This document shows, piece after piece, positions 1 to 11,598 of a stretch of 64,000 nucleotides of DNA. Numbering within the stretch: position 1 is the first letter of the stretch; each line of letters starts with the position of its first letter. Position numbers and translations under genes: made by a program. The notes beneath the pieces are model-generated. The model was given only the letters and a program-made list of their open reading frames with translations. It ran no database searches and was not told the DNA's origin. Source of the DNA: Pseudomonas sp. R5-89-07 (GTDB lineage: Bacteria > Pseudomonadota > Gammaproteobacteria > Pseudomonadales > Pseudomonadaceae); NCBI RefSeq assembly GCF_003851685.1, contig NZ_CP027727.1, positions 2,666,001-2,730,000 of the forward strand, read 5' to 3'.

Positions 1-19
1 GGCAAGCCCCTCCCACATA
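1..19. repeat. Truncated REP arm at window edge
   Basis: The first bases match the right-hand arm (reverse complement of GTGGGAGGGGGCTTGC) seen in the complete REP doublets further on. The rest of the element would lie left of the window, between the preceding gene (probably another iol gene) and iolE. Confidence 0.75.
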
Positions 20-62
20 AAGCAGATTTTCAGTGTTAGTTGAAAACAATAAAGGTGCAGCC

Positions 63-950
63 ATGCCCGCAATCCGAATTGGCATCAACCCGATCTCCTG
101 GAGCAACGACGACCTGCCGGCCCTGGGCGGTGAAACGCCGCTGAGTACGGCCTTGAGCGAAGGCAAGGAGATCGGCTACGAAGGTTTTGAACTCAACGGC
201 AAATTCCCCAAGGACGCCAAAGGCGTCGGCGACGTGCTGCGGCCCTACGATCTGGCGCTGGTCTCCGGCTGGTATTCCAGCCGCCTGGCGCGTCGTTCGG
301 TGGCCGAAGAAATCGACGCCATCGCCGGCCACGTCGAGTTGCTCAAGCAGAACGGCGCAACCGTGCTGGTGTACGGCGAAGTCGCCGATTCGATCCAGGG
401 TTCGCGCATCCGTTTGATCGAACGCCCACGCTTTCACAGCGAGCAGGCGTGGCAGGCGTATGCCGACAAACTCACTGAGCTGGCGCGTTTCACCCTGTCC
501 CAGGGCGTACGCCTGGCCTACCACCACCACATGGGCGCCTATGTCGAGTCCCCCGAGGATATCGACCAACTGATGAAACGCACCGGCCCGGAAGTCGGCC
601 TGTTGTTCGACTCGGGCCACTGCTACATGGGCGGCGGCGAACCCCTTGAGGTGCTGCGCAAACACATCGGGCGCATCTGCCACGTGCATTTCAAGGACGT
701 GCGCAAGCCTGTGGTGCAACTGGCGCGCAACCAGATGTGGAGCTTTCCTGACTGCATCGTCAACGGCACCTTCACCGTACCCGGCGATGGCGACATCGAT
801 TTTGCCGAGCTGCTCGATGTGCTGGTGGCCGCCAATTATGAGGGCTGGCTGGTGGTCGAGGCCGAGCAGGACCCGGCCGTGGCGCCCAGTTATGTTTATG
901 CGAAGAAGGGCTATGACACCTTGCGTGCGCTGCTCAACGAGAGGACTTAA
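63..950 (+). CDS. iolE: Myo-inosose-2 dehydratase IolE
   Basis: IolE removes water from 2-keto-myo-inositol (scyllo-inosose) to give 3D-(3,5/4)-trihydroxycyclohexane-1,2-dione, the second step of inositol breakdown in the cytoplasm. The 295-residue protein has the AP-endonuclease-type TIM-barrel character of the family: the N-terminus begins IRIGINPISW, with metal-ligand-like segments LAYHHHMG (around residue 157), LLFDSGHCYMGG (around 190) and CHVHFKDVR (around 215). The ATG at 63 is chosen over an upstream GTG in frame because AAAGGTG precedes it at normal spacing. It ends two bases before iolB, so the two are surely cotranscribed. Neighbouring iolB, iolD and iolG make the assignment firm. 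Confidence 0.93.
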   Translation: MPAIRIGINPISWSNDDLPALGGETPLSTALSEGKEIGYEGFELNGKFPKDAKGVGDVLRPYDLALVSGWYSSRLARRSVAEEIDAIAGHVELLKQNGATVLVYGEVADSIQGSRIRLIERPRFHSEQAWQAYADKLTELARFTLSQGVRLAYHHHMGAYVESPEDIDQLMKRTGPEVGLLFDSGHCYMGGGEPLEVLRKHIGRICHVHFKDVRKPVVQLARNQMWSFPDCIVNGTFTVPGDGDIDFAELLDVLVAANYEGWLVVEAEQDPAVAPSYVYAKKGYDTLRALLNERT

Positions 951-952
951 CC

Positions 953-1741
953 ATGAGCTTGCTGGTCAAGAGCAATACACGCGGGCAAACCATGGTCGCC
1001 CTGGAAGCAGGGCGCCTGGAATACGTGGGTTTTTCCGCTTACCGCCTGAGCCTGGGCGAGACCCTGCCGGTCAGCGCCGGCGACAAGGAACTGTGCCTGG
1101 TGCTGCTCAGTGGCCGGGTGAACATCGAAGGCGAGGGCTTCGACTGGCAGAACCTGGGGGATCGCCAGTCGGTGTTCGAAGACAAATCGCCGTTTGCCGC
1201 CTACCTGCCGCCCGGCACCACGGCGCAAGTCACGGCCTTGAGCGACGTGCAGATTGCGGTGTGTGCCGCGCCCGGTGCGCCGGGTTACGAACCGCGCCTG
1301 ATCCGCCCCGAACAATGCAAGCGCAGCGTGCGCGGTAAAGGCGCCAACACCCGCTACGTGTGCGACATCCTGCCCGACAGCGAGCCGGCGCATTCGCTGC
1401 TGGTGGTGGAGGTGCGCACGCCGTCCGGGCATTCGTCGAGCTACCCGCCGCACAAGCACGACCTTGATGACTTGCCGCACCAGAGCTTTCTGGAAGAGAC
1501 CTATTACCACCAGGTCAACCCGCCCCAGGGCTTCGTGTTCCAGCGGGTGTACACCGACGACCGCAGTATCGACCAGGCCATGGCCGTGGAAAACAGTGAC
1601 CTCGTGGTGGTGCCCAAGGGCTATCACCCGGTCAGCGTACCGTACGGCTACGAGTCTTATTACCTGAACGTGATGGCCGGGCCCAAGCGCGCCTGGCATT
1701 TCCATAACGACCCGCAGCACAGTTGGCTGCTGGACCTCTGA
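953..1741 (+). CDS. iolB: 5-deoxy-glucuronate isomerase IolB
   Basis: IolB isomerises 5-deoxy-D-glucuronate to 2-deoxy-5-keto-D-gluconate, the step after ring opening by IolD. The 262-residue protein has the family's bicupin layout. The second cupin carries the metal ligands as PPHKHD (around residue 165), the glutamate in LEETYYH (around 180) and the late histidines in the WHFHNDPQHSW segment near the C-terminus. It starts two bases after the iolE stop with a purine-rich site inside the end of iolE, so translational coupling is likely. Length is normal for the family and nothing looks broken. Confidence 0.94.
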   Translation: MSLLVKSNTRGQTMVALEAGRLEYVGFSAYRLSLGETLPVSAGDKELCLVLLSGRVNIEGEGFDWQNLGDRQSVFEDKSPFAAYLPPGTTAQVTALSDVQIAVCAAPGAPGYEPRLIRPEQCKRSVRGKGANTRYVCDILPDSEPAHSLLVVEVRTPSGHSSSYPPHKHDLDDLPHQSFLEETYYHQVNPPQGFVFQRVYTDDRSIDQAMAVENSDLVVVPKGYHPVSVPYGYESYYLNVMAGPKRAWHFHNDPQHSWLLDL

Positions 1742-1768
1742 ACGGTATTGCACGGGAGAACAACAATA

Positions 1769-2584
1769 ATGAAGTCGCCGCTACGTTTCGCCCTTAACCG
1801 CATGGTCGCGCCCAACCTGTCCCTGCCGGACTTTATCCAGTTGGCCGCGTCGCTCAAGTGCGACGCCATCGAGATCCGCAATGACCTCAAGGACCGCCAG
1901 ATCGAATACGGCACACCTGCCAGCCGCGTGCGCGAGCTGTGCGCGGTGCACGGCATCACGGTGCTGTCGATCAACGCGCTGTACCCCTTTGACGTCTGGA
2001 ACGACGAACGCCGTGCCCAGGCGATCACACTGGCCACCTATGCCCGCGAATGTGGCGCCCAGGGCCTGGTGATGTGCCCGTTCAACGAGCCGGGCGATAC
2101 GCGCAACGAGGCCCAGCGCGCCGCCGGCTTGCGCACCGCCCTGAGCGAACTGGCGCCGATCCTGCGTGAGTACGGGATTCTTGGTTTTGTCGAACCCCTG
2201 GGCTTCGAAGTCAGCGCCCTGCGCCGCAAGCGCGTGGCTGTGGACGCGATCCAGTTCATCGGCGGCCTGGATGTGTTCCGCGTGGTGCACGACACCTTCC
2301 ATCACCACCTGGCCAGCGAGCACGAGTTCTTTCCTGAGCTGACCGGGCTGGTGCATATCTCCGGCGTGGAAGAGAGCGAGGCGCCGCTCAACTCGATCCG
2401 CGACGGCCACCGCGTCCTGGTGGGCGAGGGCGATATTCTCGGCAATGCCGCGCAGATCGACACCTTGCTCAGCAGCGGCTACCGCGGCTACCTGTCGTTC
2501 GAACCGTTTGCGACCAGCGTGCATGAGTTGGCAGATATCCGGCAGGCCTTGGGGGCAAGCATCGCCCACCTGCAAAAACGTTAA
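1769..2584 (+). CDS. IolI/IolH-like TIM-barrel isomerase
   Basis: A 271-residue sugar-phosphate isomerase/epimerase-type TIM barrel. Visible features are [11 protein letters not shown] near residue 30, GFVEPLGFE near 140, [11 protein letters not shown] near 172 and LSFEPFA near 245; the E, D, H and E residues in such segments bind a divalent metal in this fold. Within an iol operon the likely role is interconversion of inosose isomers (IolI) or the poorly defined IolH role; sequence alone does not separate them. The ATG at 1769 is preferred to an upstream in-frame GTG because GGGAGAA sits before it. The gene lies 27 bases after iolB and 10 before iolD. Confidence 0.8.
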   Translation: MKSPLRFALNRMVAPNLSLPDFIQLAASLKCDAIEIRNDLKDRQIEYGTPASRVRELCAVHGITVLSINALYPFDVWNDERRAQAITLATYARECGAQGLVMCPFNEPGDTRNEAQRAAGLRTALSELAPILREYGILGFVEPLGFEVSALRRKRVAVDAIQFIGGLDVFRVVHDTFHHHLASEHEFFPELTGLVHISGVEESEAPLNSIRDGHRVLVGEGDILGNAAQIDTLLSSGYRGYLSFEPFATSVHELADIRQALGASIAHLQKR

Positions 2585-2594
2585 GGGGCGCAAC

Positions 2595-5556
<2,962 letters not shown>

Positions 5557-5566
5557 CACTCGGTCA

Positions 5567-5657
5567 ATGTGGGAGGGGGCTTGCTCCCGATAGCTGAGTG
5601 TCAGTCACTAAATCTGTACCTGACACACTGCCATCGGGGGCAAGCCCCCTCCCACAT
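5567..5657. repeat. REP doublet (REPIN)
   Basis: Two inverted REP arms (ATGTGGGAGGGGGCTTGC and its complement) flank about 55 bases that themselves hold a smaller TGTCAG/TGACAC pairing. The whole unit can fold into a long hairpin. It separates iolG from the second oxidoreductase and may stabilise the 3' end of the upstream message. Confidence 0.92.
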
Positions 5658-5692
5658 TTGATTGGGTTTGCACTTCAAAGAAGGAGTGAATC

Positions 5693-6721
5693 ATGCGAAT
5701 CGGACTAGTCGGCTACGGCCATGGAGGGCGCTTTTTCCATGCGCCGCTGATTGCAACATTGCCGGGCGCCACGTTTGTGGGGGTGGTCACCCGTTCACCC
5801 GAGCGGCGCCAGCAACTGAATACCGATCTTCCAGGGGTAAAGGCCTTCGACAGCATCGGCCAGATCGTCGAGGCCGGCATCGACGCCCTTGTCATCTCCA
5901 CCACCCTCAAAGGCCGCCCGGCGCTGGTGCTTGAAGCCATCGAGCACGGCGTGGCGGTGGTCAGCGACAAGCCCTTTGCCGCCAACGCCGAGCAGGCCCA
6001 GGCCTTGATCACTGCTGCTGAACGTCAAGGCACCTTGCTCAGCGTCTACCAGAATCGGCGGTGGGACTCGGATTACCTGACCCTGCGCAAACTCATCGAT
6101 GCCGGTGCCCTGGGTGAAATCACCCGCTTTGAATCCCGCGTCGAACGCTACACCCCGCAAGCAGTCGGCAATGCCAGCGGCGGTGGCTGGTTGCGCGATC
6201 TCGGCAGCCATCTGGTGGATCAGGCCCTGCAACTGTTCGGCCCGGTGGACCGGGTATTCGCGCAATTGCAATTCACCGCCGAGCATCCCACCCTCGATCA
6301 CGGGTTTTTCGTCGCGCTGACCCACGCCAACGGGGTGGTTTCGCACCTGTGGGGCAGTGCGCTGCAGAACAGCCAGGCACCGCGCTTTCGCGTCAGCGGC
6401 ACGCTGGGTTGTTACACCGTGGACGGGCTGGATGGGCAGGAAGCCGCGCTGATGGCCGGCAAGACGCCGAAGACCGAAGGTGAGCACTGGGGCGCCGAAG
6501 AGCATCGACGCTGGGGCTGGTTCGAGCAAGGGCCGGAGCGCGAGAGGGTGCCGTCGGAAAAAGGCTGCTGGACGCAGTTCTATCGGCAGTTGCAAAGCGC
6601 CGTGCAAGGTCAGGGGTCGCTGCCGGTGAACGCCTATGAGGCGTTGGAAACCACCCGTATATTGGACGCCGCACGCCTCAGCGCCGAGCGCCAACAGGTG
6701 GTTTCGACAAAAATAGAATAA
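5693..6721 (+). CDS. Gfo/Idh/MocA family oxidoreductase
   Basis: A 342-residue NAD(P)-dependent oxidoreductase with N-terminal Rossmann motif GLVGYGHGGRFFH, SDKPFAANAEQA around residue 90 (the catalytic-lysine segment of the family) and LRDLGSHLVDQALQLFGP around 165. It resembles YdgJ/YhhX-type dehydrogenases more than IolG. Its place after iolG suggests use of inositol isomers or related polyols, but the substrate cannot be read from sequence. AAGGAG precedes the ATG. The stop codon lies inside a short palindrome (TAGAAT-AAA-ATTCTA, 6714-6728) that leads into the next promoter. Confidence 0.85.
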   Translation: MRIGLVGYGHGGRFFHAPLIATLPGATFVGVVTRSPERRQQLNTDLPGVKAFDSIGQIVEAGIDALVISTTLKGRPALVLEAIEHGVAVVSDKPFAANAEQAQALITAAERQGTLLSVYQNRRWDSDYLTLRKLIDAGALGEITRFESRVERYTPQAVGNASGGGWLRDLGSHLVDQALQLFGPVDRVFAQLQFTAEHPTLDHGFFVALTHANGVVSHLWGSALQNSQAPRFRVSGTLGCYTVDGLDGQEAALMAGKTPKTEGEHWGAEEHRRWGWFEQGPERERVPSEKGCWTQFYRQLQSAVQGQGSLPVNAYEALETTRILDAARLSAERQQVVSTKIE

Positions 6722-6735
6722 AATTCTAAAACAGG

Positions 6736-6764
6736 TTGATATGGAAATTATTTTCCAATAAAGT
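6736..6764 (+). promoter_or_regulatory. Promoter with IolR-type operator
   Basis: TTGATA (6736-6741) and TAAAGT (6759-6764) are separated by exactly 17 bases, as in a sigma-70 promoter. The spacer contains the palindrome TGGAAATTATTTTCCA (6742-6757), i.e. GGAA-N6-TTCC, the motif described for the RpiR-type inositol repressor IolR. The site is placed to block RNA polymerase at the start of the transporter operon. The IolR link is from memory of the rhizobial literature; the palindrome and spacing are read directly. Confidence 0.65.
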
Positions 6765-6848
6765 CTTTTCCAGGTTGCATAAAGTACGCCTAGGGCTCGA
6801 CCCCGGCGACTCAACAAAAACAAGATCAAAACAACCAGGTACCGTCAG

Positions 6849-7025
6849 ATGAAAATCTTCAACGCTGTACTGCGAGTTTTACGCCCTGCCCACACGCCAC
6901 GCGGACTGCCCCGCGCCCGGCCGTTCTACTTCTCCTTCCTCAATGTGCTGTGCGTCGAAAACCAGGGCGCGCTGGTCTGCTGCATTCCAGGCGCGCCTGT
7001 CGTGCGGGTGCCCGCTGAGCGCTGA
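6849..7025 (+). CDS. Small ORF, first in transporter operon
   Basis: An open frame of 58 codons starting MKIFNAVLRVLRP and ending RVPAER. It begins 84 bases after the promoter/operator and ends 48 bases before the binding-protein gene. The ribosome site is only CAGG about nine bases upstream, so translation is plausible but not strong. The peptide is basic and Arg/Pro-rich in its first half, with three cysteines (VLCV and VCC) in its second half. Third-position GC is high, as in real genes here. I do not recognise a family. It may be a leader peptide or simply a leader region that happens to stay open. Confidence 0.4.
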   Translation: MKIFNAVLRVLRPAHTPRGLPRARPFYFSFLNVLCVENQGALVCCIPGAPVVRVPAER

Positions 7026-7073
7026 TAAACGTAACGTCCATAAAACCAACAAGAAAGTGGAGACAGACCGTTC

Positions 7074-8009
7074 ATGAAGACCCCGATCCGTTTTACCGCG
7101 CTGGCCTTGTCAATGCTGCTCGCCAGCGGCGTGGCCACGGCCGCTGACATCAAGGTGGGTGTGAGCATGTCCGCCTTCGATGACACCTTTCTGACCTACC
7201 TGCGTGAAGACATGGACAAGCAGGCCAAGTCCTATCCCAAGGGCGACGGCGTGCAACTGCAGTTCGAAGACGCCCGCGCCGATGTGGTGAAGCAACTGAG
7301 CCAGGTCGAAAACTTTATCAGCCAGAAAGTCGACGCCATCATCGTCAACCCGGTGGACACCGCATCCACCGCGAATATCATCAAGGCCGCCACCGCGGCG
7401 AAGATTCCGCTGGTGTTCGTCAACCGCCGTCCCGACCAGAAAGACTTGCCCAAGGACGTGGTCGCGGTGACGTCCGATGACGTTGAGGCCGGCAAGCTGC
7501 AAATGCAGTACATCGCCGAAAAACTCGGCGGCAAAGGCAAGATCGTGATCCTGCTCGGCGACCTGGCGAACAACTCCACCACCAACCGTACCAAGGGCGT
7601 GAAGGAAGTGTTGGCTAACTATCCGGGCATCAAGATCGAGCAGGAACAGACGGGTACCTGGTTGCGTGACAGGGGCATGACCCTGGTCAACGACTGGCTG
7701 ACCCAGGGCCGCGAGTTCAATGCCGTGCTGGCCAACAACGACGAGATGGCTATCGGCGCCTCGATGGCGCTGAAGTCGGCAGGCACCAAGCCTGGCACCG
7801 TGTTGATCGCCGGGGTCGACGGCACGCCGGACGGCCTCAACGCAATCACCAAGGGTGAGATGGCCGCCTCGGCGTTCCAGGATGCCAAGGGCCAGGCCGT
7901 GGGCTCGGTGGAAGCGGCGCGCAAGATGGCCAGGAACGAGCCGGTGGAGCAGAACGTGGTGATCCCGTTCAAGCTGATCACCCCGGACAACGTCAAAGAC
8001 TTCAAGTAG
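7074..8009 (+). CDS. Sugar (probably inositol) ABC transporter substrate-binding protein
   Basis: A 311-residue periplasmic binding protein of the ribose/inositol (CUT2, Peripla_BP_4) family. It starts with a clear signal peptide (MKTPIRFTALALSML... cleaved near ASGVATAA). It then shows IKVGVSMSAFDDTFLTYLRE, VDAIIVNPVDTAST around residue 88, IPLVFVNRRP around 110 and IAGVDGTPDGLNAI around 240, all typical of this fold. The ATPase and permease follow on the same strand, so it is the receptor of one importer. Placement behind an inositol pathway and an IolR-type operator argues for myo-inositol as ligand, comparable to IbpA of other bacteria. Start supported by GTGGAG upstream. Confidence 0.88.
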   Translation: MKTPIRFTALALSMLLASGVATAADIKVGVSMSAFDDTFLTYLREDMDKQAKSYPKGDGVQLQFEDARADVVKQLSQVENFISQKVDAIIVNPVDTASTANIIKAATAAKIPLVFVNRRPDQKDLPKDVVAVTSDDVEAGKLQMQYIAEKLGGKGKIVILLGDLANNSTTNRTKGVKEVLANYPGIKIEQEQTGTWLRDRGMTLVNDWLTQGREFNAVLANNDEMAIGASMALKSAGTKPGTVLIAGVDGTPDGLNAITKGEMAASAFQDAKGQAVGSVEAARKMARNEPVEQNVVIPFKLITPDNVKDFK

Positions 8010-8074
8010 CCCTGACCTCACAACCCTAAGCCGGCAGGGCGGTCACGGCCGCCCTGCAGATGGAGTACCTTCCT

Positions 8075-9628
8075 ATGCTCGCTCATGCCACTGTCTCGCA
8101 GCCGCCGGGTACCCAGCCGCTGGCGCAGGACGAACCCTACCTGCTGGAAATTCTCAACATCAGCAAAGGCTTTCCCGGCGTCGTGGCCCTGGACGATGTG
8201 CAGTTGCGAGTGCGCCCCGGCACCGTGCTGGCGCTGATGGGCGAGAACGGTGCGGGCAAGTCGACGCTGATGAAAATCATCGCCGGCATCTATCAGCCCG
8301 ATGCCGGCGAAATTCGCCTGCGGGGCAAGCCGATCACCTTCGAGACGCCGCTGGCGGCGCAGAAGGCCGGGATTGCGATGATCCACCAGGAACTCAACCT
8401 GATGCCGCATATGAGCATCGCCGAAAATATCTGGATCGGCCGCGAGCAGCTCAACAGCCTGCACATGGTCAACCACCGTGAAATGCACCGCTGCACCGCC
8501 GATTTGCTGGCGCGCCTGCGCATCAACCTCGACCCGGAGGAGCAAGTGGGCAACCTGAGCATCGCCGAACGGCAGATGGTCGAGATCGCCAAGGCGGTGT
8601 CGTACGACTCCGACATCCTGATCATGGATGAACCGACCTCGGCGATTACCGAAAAGGAAGTCGCCCACCTGTTTTCGATCATTGCCGACCTCAAGTCTCA
8701 GGGCAAAGGCATCGTCTACATCACGCACAAGATGAACGAAGTGTTTGCCATCGCCGATGAAGTGGCGGTGTTTCGCGACGGCCAGTACATCGGCCTGCAA
8801 CGTGCCGACAGCATGGACAGCGACAGCCTGATCTCGATGATGGTTGGCCGCGAGTTGAGCCAGTTGTTCCCGGTGCGCGAGACGCCGGTCGGTGACTTGC
8901 TGCTGTCGGTGCGCGACTTGAGCCTGGACGGCGTATTCAAGGACGTTTCGTTTGACCTGCACGCCGGTGAAATCCTCGGCATCGCCGGGCTGATGGGCTC
9001 GGGCCGCACCAACGTGGCGGAAACCATTTTCGGCATCACCCCCAGCAGCAGCGGGCAGATCACCCTCGACGGCAAGCCGGTGCGCATCAGCGATCCGCAC
9101 ATGGCCATCGAAAAGGGCTTCGCGCTGTTGACCGAGGACCGCAAGCTCAGTGGCCTGTTCCCGTGCCTGTCGGTGCTGGAAAACATGGAAATGGCGGTGC
9201 TGCCGCACTATTCGGGCAACGGTTTCATCCAGCAAAAGGCCTTGCGCGCCTTGTGCGAAGACATGTGCAAGAAGCTGCGGGTGAAAACCCCCTCGCTGGA
9301 ACAGTGCATTGACACCTTGTCCGGCGGTAACCAGCAGAAGGCGCTGCTGGCGCGCTGGCTGATGACCAACCCGCGTCTGTTGATCCTCGATGAGCCGACC
9401 CGCGGCATCGACGTGGGCGCCAAGGCCGAGATCTATCGCTTGATCGCCTTTCTCGCCAGCGAGGGCATGGCGGTGATCATGATTTCTTCGGAACTGCCCG
9501 AAGTGCTTGGCATGAGCGACCGGGTGATGGTGATGCACGAAGGCGAACTGATGGGCACCCTGGATCGCGCTGAGGCCACCCAGGAAAAAGTCATGCAACT
9601 GGCCTCCGGTATGACCGCGGTCCACTGA
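8075..9628 (+). CDS. Sugar ABC transporter ATP-binding protein, duplicated ATPase
   Basis: A 517-residue CUT2-type ATPase with two fused nucleotide-binding domains. The first has Walker [10 protein letters not shown] (around residue 55), a degenerate signature LSIAERQ and Walker B LIMDEPTS. The second has a degenerate Walker [10 protein letters not shown] (around 310), signature [15 protein letters not shown] and Walker [14 protein letters not shown]. This uneven pair is normal for RbsA/MglA/IatA proteins. I choose ATG 8075 rather than 8060 because GGAG at 8062-8065 gives the right spacing. It powers uptake through the next-gene permease. Confidence 0.9.
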   Translation: MLAHATVSQPPGTQPLAQDEPYLLEILNISKGFPGVVALDDVQLRVRPGTVLALMGENGAGKSTLMKIIAGIYQPDAGEIRLRGKPITFETPLAAQKAGIAMIHQELNLMPHMSIAENIWIGREQLNSLHMVNHREMHRCTADLLARLRINLDPEEQVGNLSIAERQMVEIAKAVSYDSDILIMDEPTSAITEKEVAHLFSIIADLKSQGKGIVYITHKMNEVFAIADEVAVFRDGQYIGLQRADSMDSDSLISMMVGRELSQLFPVRETPVGDLLLSVRDLSLDGVFKDVSFDLHAGEILGIAGLMGSGRTNVAETIFGITPSSSGQITLDGKPVRISDPHMAIEKGFALLTEDRKLSGLFPCLSVLENMEMAVLPHYSGNGFIQQKALRALCEDMCKKLRVKTPSLEQCIDTLSGGNQQKALLARWLMTNPRLLILDEPTRGIDVGAKAEIYRLIAFLASEGMAVIMISSELPEVLGMSDRVMVMHEGELMGTLDRAEATQEKVMQLASGMTAVH

Positions 9629-9653
9629 CTCCAGAATAAGAAGGTAATTGGCT

Positions 9654-10676
9654 ATGAACGCAATAACAGACAACAAGCCGGCAATGGCACCGGTCAAGAG
9701 CCGTCGACGCATGCCTACCGAGCTGAGCATCTTCCTGGTGCTGATCGGGATCGGCCTGGTGTTTGAACTGTTCGGCTGGATCGTGCGCGACCAGAGCTTT
9801 TTGATGAACTCCCAGCGCCTGGTGCTGATGATCCTGCAAGTGTCGATCATAGGCCTGCTGGCCATCGGCGTGACCCAGGTGATCATCACCACCGGGATCG
9901 ACCTGTCTTCCGGGTCGGTGCTGGCCTTGTCAGCGATGATCGCTGCGAGCCTGGCGCAGACTTCCGACTTTTCCCGGGCGGTGTTTCCGTCCCTGACCGA
10001 CTTGCCGGTGTGGATCCCGGTGGCCATGGGCCTGGGCGTGGGGCTGCTGGCGGGGGCGATCAACGGCAGCATTATTGCGGTGACCGGGATTCCGCCCTTC
10101 ATCGCGACCCTGGGCATGATGGTCTCGGCCCGTGGCCTGGCGCGCTACTACACCGAAGGCCAGCCAGTGAGCATGCTCTCGGACTCGTACACGGCCATCG
10201 GCCATGGCGCGATGCCGGTGATCATTTTCCTGGTGGTGGCGGTGATCTTCCATATCGCCCTGCGCTACACCAAGTACGGCAAGTACACCTACGCCATCGG
10301 CGGCAACATGCAGGCGGCGCGCACCTCGGGGATCAACGTCAAGCGGCACCTGATCATCGTCTACAGCATCGCCGGGTTGCTGGCAGGCCTGGCAGGCGTG
10401 GTGGCCTCGGCCCGTGCGGCGACCGGCCAGGCCGGCATGGGCATGTCCTATGAGCTGGACGCGATTGCCGCTGCGGTGATCGGCGGTACCAGCCTGGCGG
10501 GCGGGGTAGGGCGCATCACCGGCACCGTGATCGGCGCGCTGATCCTCGGCGTGATGGCCAGCGGGTTTACCTTTGTCGGAGTGGATGCGTATATCCAGGA
10601 CATCATCAAGGGGCTGATCATCGTGGTGGCGGTGGTGATCGACCAATACCGCAACAAGCGCAAGCTCAAGCGTTGA
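9654..10676 (+). CDS. Sugar ABC transporter permease
   Basis: A 340-residue inner-membrane permease of the RbsC/CUT2 family (BPD_transp_2). A soluble N-terminus of about 25 residues is followed by roughly nine hydrophobic segments. The family hallmarks TTGIDLSSGSVLALSAM (around residue 84), IPPFIATLGMM (around 145) and the AAAVIGGTSLAGGVGRITGT loop (around 265, contact for the ATPase) are all present. AAGAAGG lies just upstream of ATG 9654. It is the last gene of the importer operon, with a REP doublet 28 bases after the stop. Confidence 0.9.
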   Translation: MNAITDNKPAMAPVKSRRRMPTELSIFLVLIGIGLVFELFGWIVRDQSFLMNSQRLVLMILQVSIIGLLAIGVTQVIITTGIDLSSGSVLALSAMIAASLAQTSDFSRAVFPSLTDLPVWIPVAMGLGVGLLAGAINGSIIAVTGIPPFIATLGMMVSARGLARYYTEGQPVSMLSDSYTAIGHGAMPVIIFLVVAVIFHIALRYTKYGKYTYAIGGNMQAARTSGINVKRHLIIVYSIAGLLAGLAGVVASARAATGQAGMGMSYELDAIAAAVIGGTSLAGGVGRITGTVIGALILGVMASGFTFVGVDAYIQDIIKGLIIVVAVVIDQYRNKRKLKR

Positions 10677-10704
10677 GACAATATTGAGGACAGCACCGGT
10701 CAAG

Positions 10705-10793
10705 TGTGGGAGGGGGCTTGCCCCCGATGGCGTTGTGTCAGCTTGCACATCCATGTCTGGCTGACCGCTATCGGGGGCAAGCCCCCTCCCACA
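10705..10793. repeat. REP doublet (REPIN)
   Basis: Same inverted arms as the element after iolG, enclosing a spacer with TGTCAGC and GCTGAC-like halves. It lies just after the permease gene, where it could end or protect the importer transcript. Confidence 0.92.
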
Positions 10794-11099
10794 TTTTTAG
10801 TTCTATGCCATCCGTATTAACCGTTTGTCTTCTATATAGCTCCACTGGACTGAATTTCTTGCTATAAACGCACTCCGATGACCGTTCGCCGAGCCCGTCC
10901 TGGAGCTTTTGGGGGTTGATCGGGAAAAAATGCCTGTCATTTCAGTTGCTGCGCCTTCCAGTCGGCCTTAGACTGCCGCCCCTCGTAAATTGAGTGCCGG
11001 GTGGCGCTTGGAATGGATGGCGCCTTTCCGAGACCTGCAGAGGTCGACCGGAACGCTCCCTTATTCGCCTTAATGCACGTATTTTTTATAGAGAAATCA
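10794..11099. other. Intergenic region upstream of DksA-like gene
   Basis: About 300 bases with no convincing ORF on either strand. A TATAAA-like element near 10862 and A/T-rich stretches are visible, and the final 70 bases are AT-richer (GTATTTTTTATAGAG) just before the DksA-like start. Promoters for that gene probably lie here, but I cannot place one with confidence. Confidence 0.4.
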
Positions 11100-11504
11100 A
11101 TGACAAAGGAAAAGTTGCTGGCCATGCCGGCGGATGACTACATGAATGCCGAACAGCACGCTTTTTTCGAGAAGTTGCTGCAAGACATGAAAGTGGAACA
11201 CCACGAACGCATCGAACAGAACCGTATCGCCATTGAAAGCCTGGACACCCCGGCCGACCCGGCCGACGCCGCTTCCGTGGAAGAAGAGCGCACCTGGCTG
11301 GTCAATGCCATCGACCGCGACCAGCGCATGCTGCCGCAGCTGGAGCGTGCCCTGGAACGCATCAAGGAAGATTCCTTTGGCTGGTGTGATGACAGCGGCG
11401 AGCCTATCGGCCTCAAGCGCTTGCTGATCAGCCCCACCACCAAATACTGCATCGAAGCCCAAGAGCGCCACGAGCAGATCGACAAGCACCAGCGTCAGGC
11501 CTGA
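11100..11504 (+). CDS. DksA/TraR-family protein lacking the zinc finger
   Basis: A 134-residue DksA-like protein. DksA proteins enter the RNA polymerase secondary channel and, with ppGpp, tune stress and ribosomal promoters. The coiled coil has the tip motif DPADAAS (around residue 55), which keeps the Asp-x-x-Asp-x-Ala pattern needed for function in DksA. The C-terminal finger reads GWCDDSGEPIG...KYCIEAQ, so two of the four zinc cysteines are replaced by Ser and Ala. This resembles zinc-independent DksA paralogues such as DksA2 of P. aeruginosa, thought to work when zinc or redox state disables DksA. No strong RBS is visible (TAGAGAAATCA). Confidence 0.82.
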   Translation: MTKEKLLAMPADDYMNAEQHAFFEKLLQDMKVEHHERIEQNRIAIESLDTPADPADAASVEEERTWLVNAIDRDQRMLPQLERALERIKEDSFGWCDDSGEPIGLKRLLISPTTKYCIEAQERHEQIDKHQRQA

Positions 11505-11514
11505 TGCGGTGTAC

Positions 11515-11538
11515 GGGGGGCCGCATGCTCGGCTCCCC
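11515..11538 (+). terminator. Possible terminator hairpin
   Basis: GGGGGGCCG (11515-11523) pairs with CGGCTCCCC (11530-11538) through a 6-base loop with one G-T pair. There is no T run after it, so it may be a weak or factor-assisted stop for the DksA-like gene. Confidence 0.35.
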
Positions 11539-11598
11539 AGAGAGTTATTCGTTACGCCCTGGTTATTGATCTACTGCAAGCACCCGTACTAAAGGCCC

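Noticed and set aside
5567..5657. Possible CRISPR-like repeat
   Set aside because: Copies are dispersed through the window as inverted pairs between genes, not as direct repeats with regular spacers, and no cas genes are present.
8018..10117. 699-codon antisense frame under the sugar ATPase and permease
   Set aside because: Shadow of two well-conserved transporter genes; His/Gln-rich composition is typical of reverse reading of GC-rich codons.
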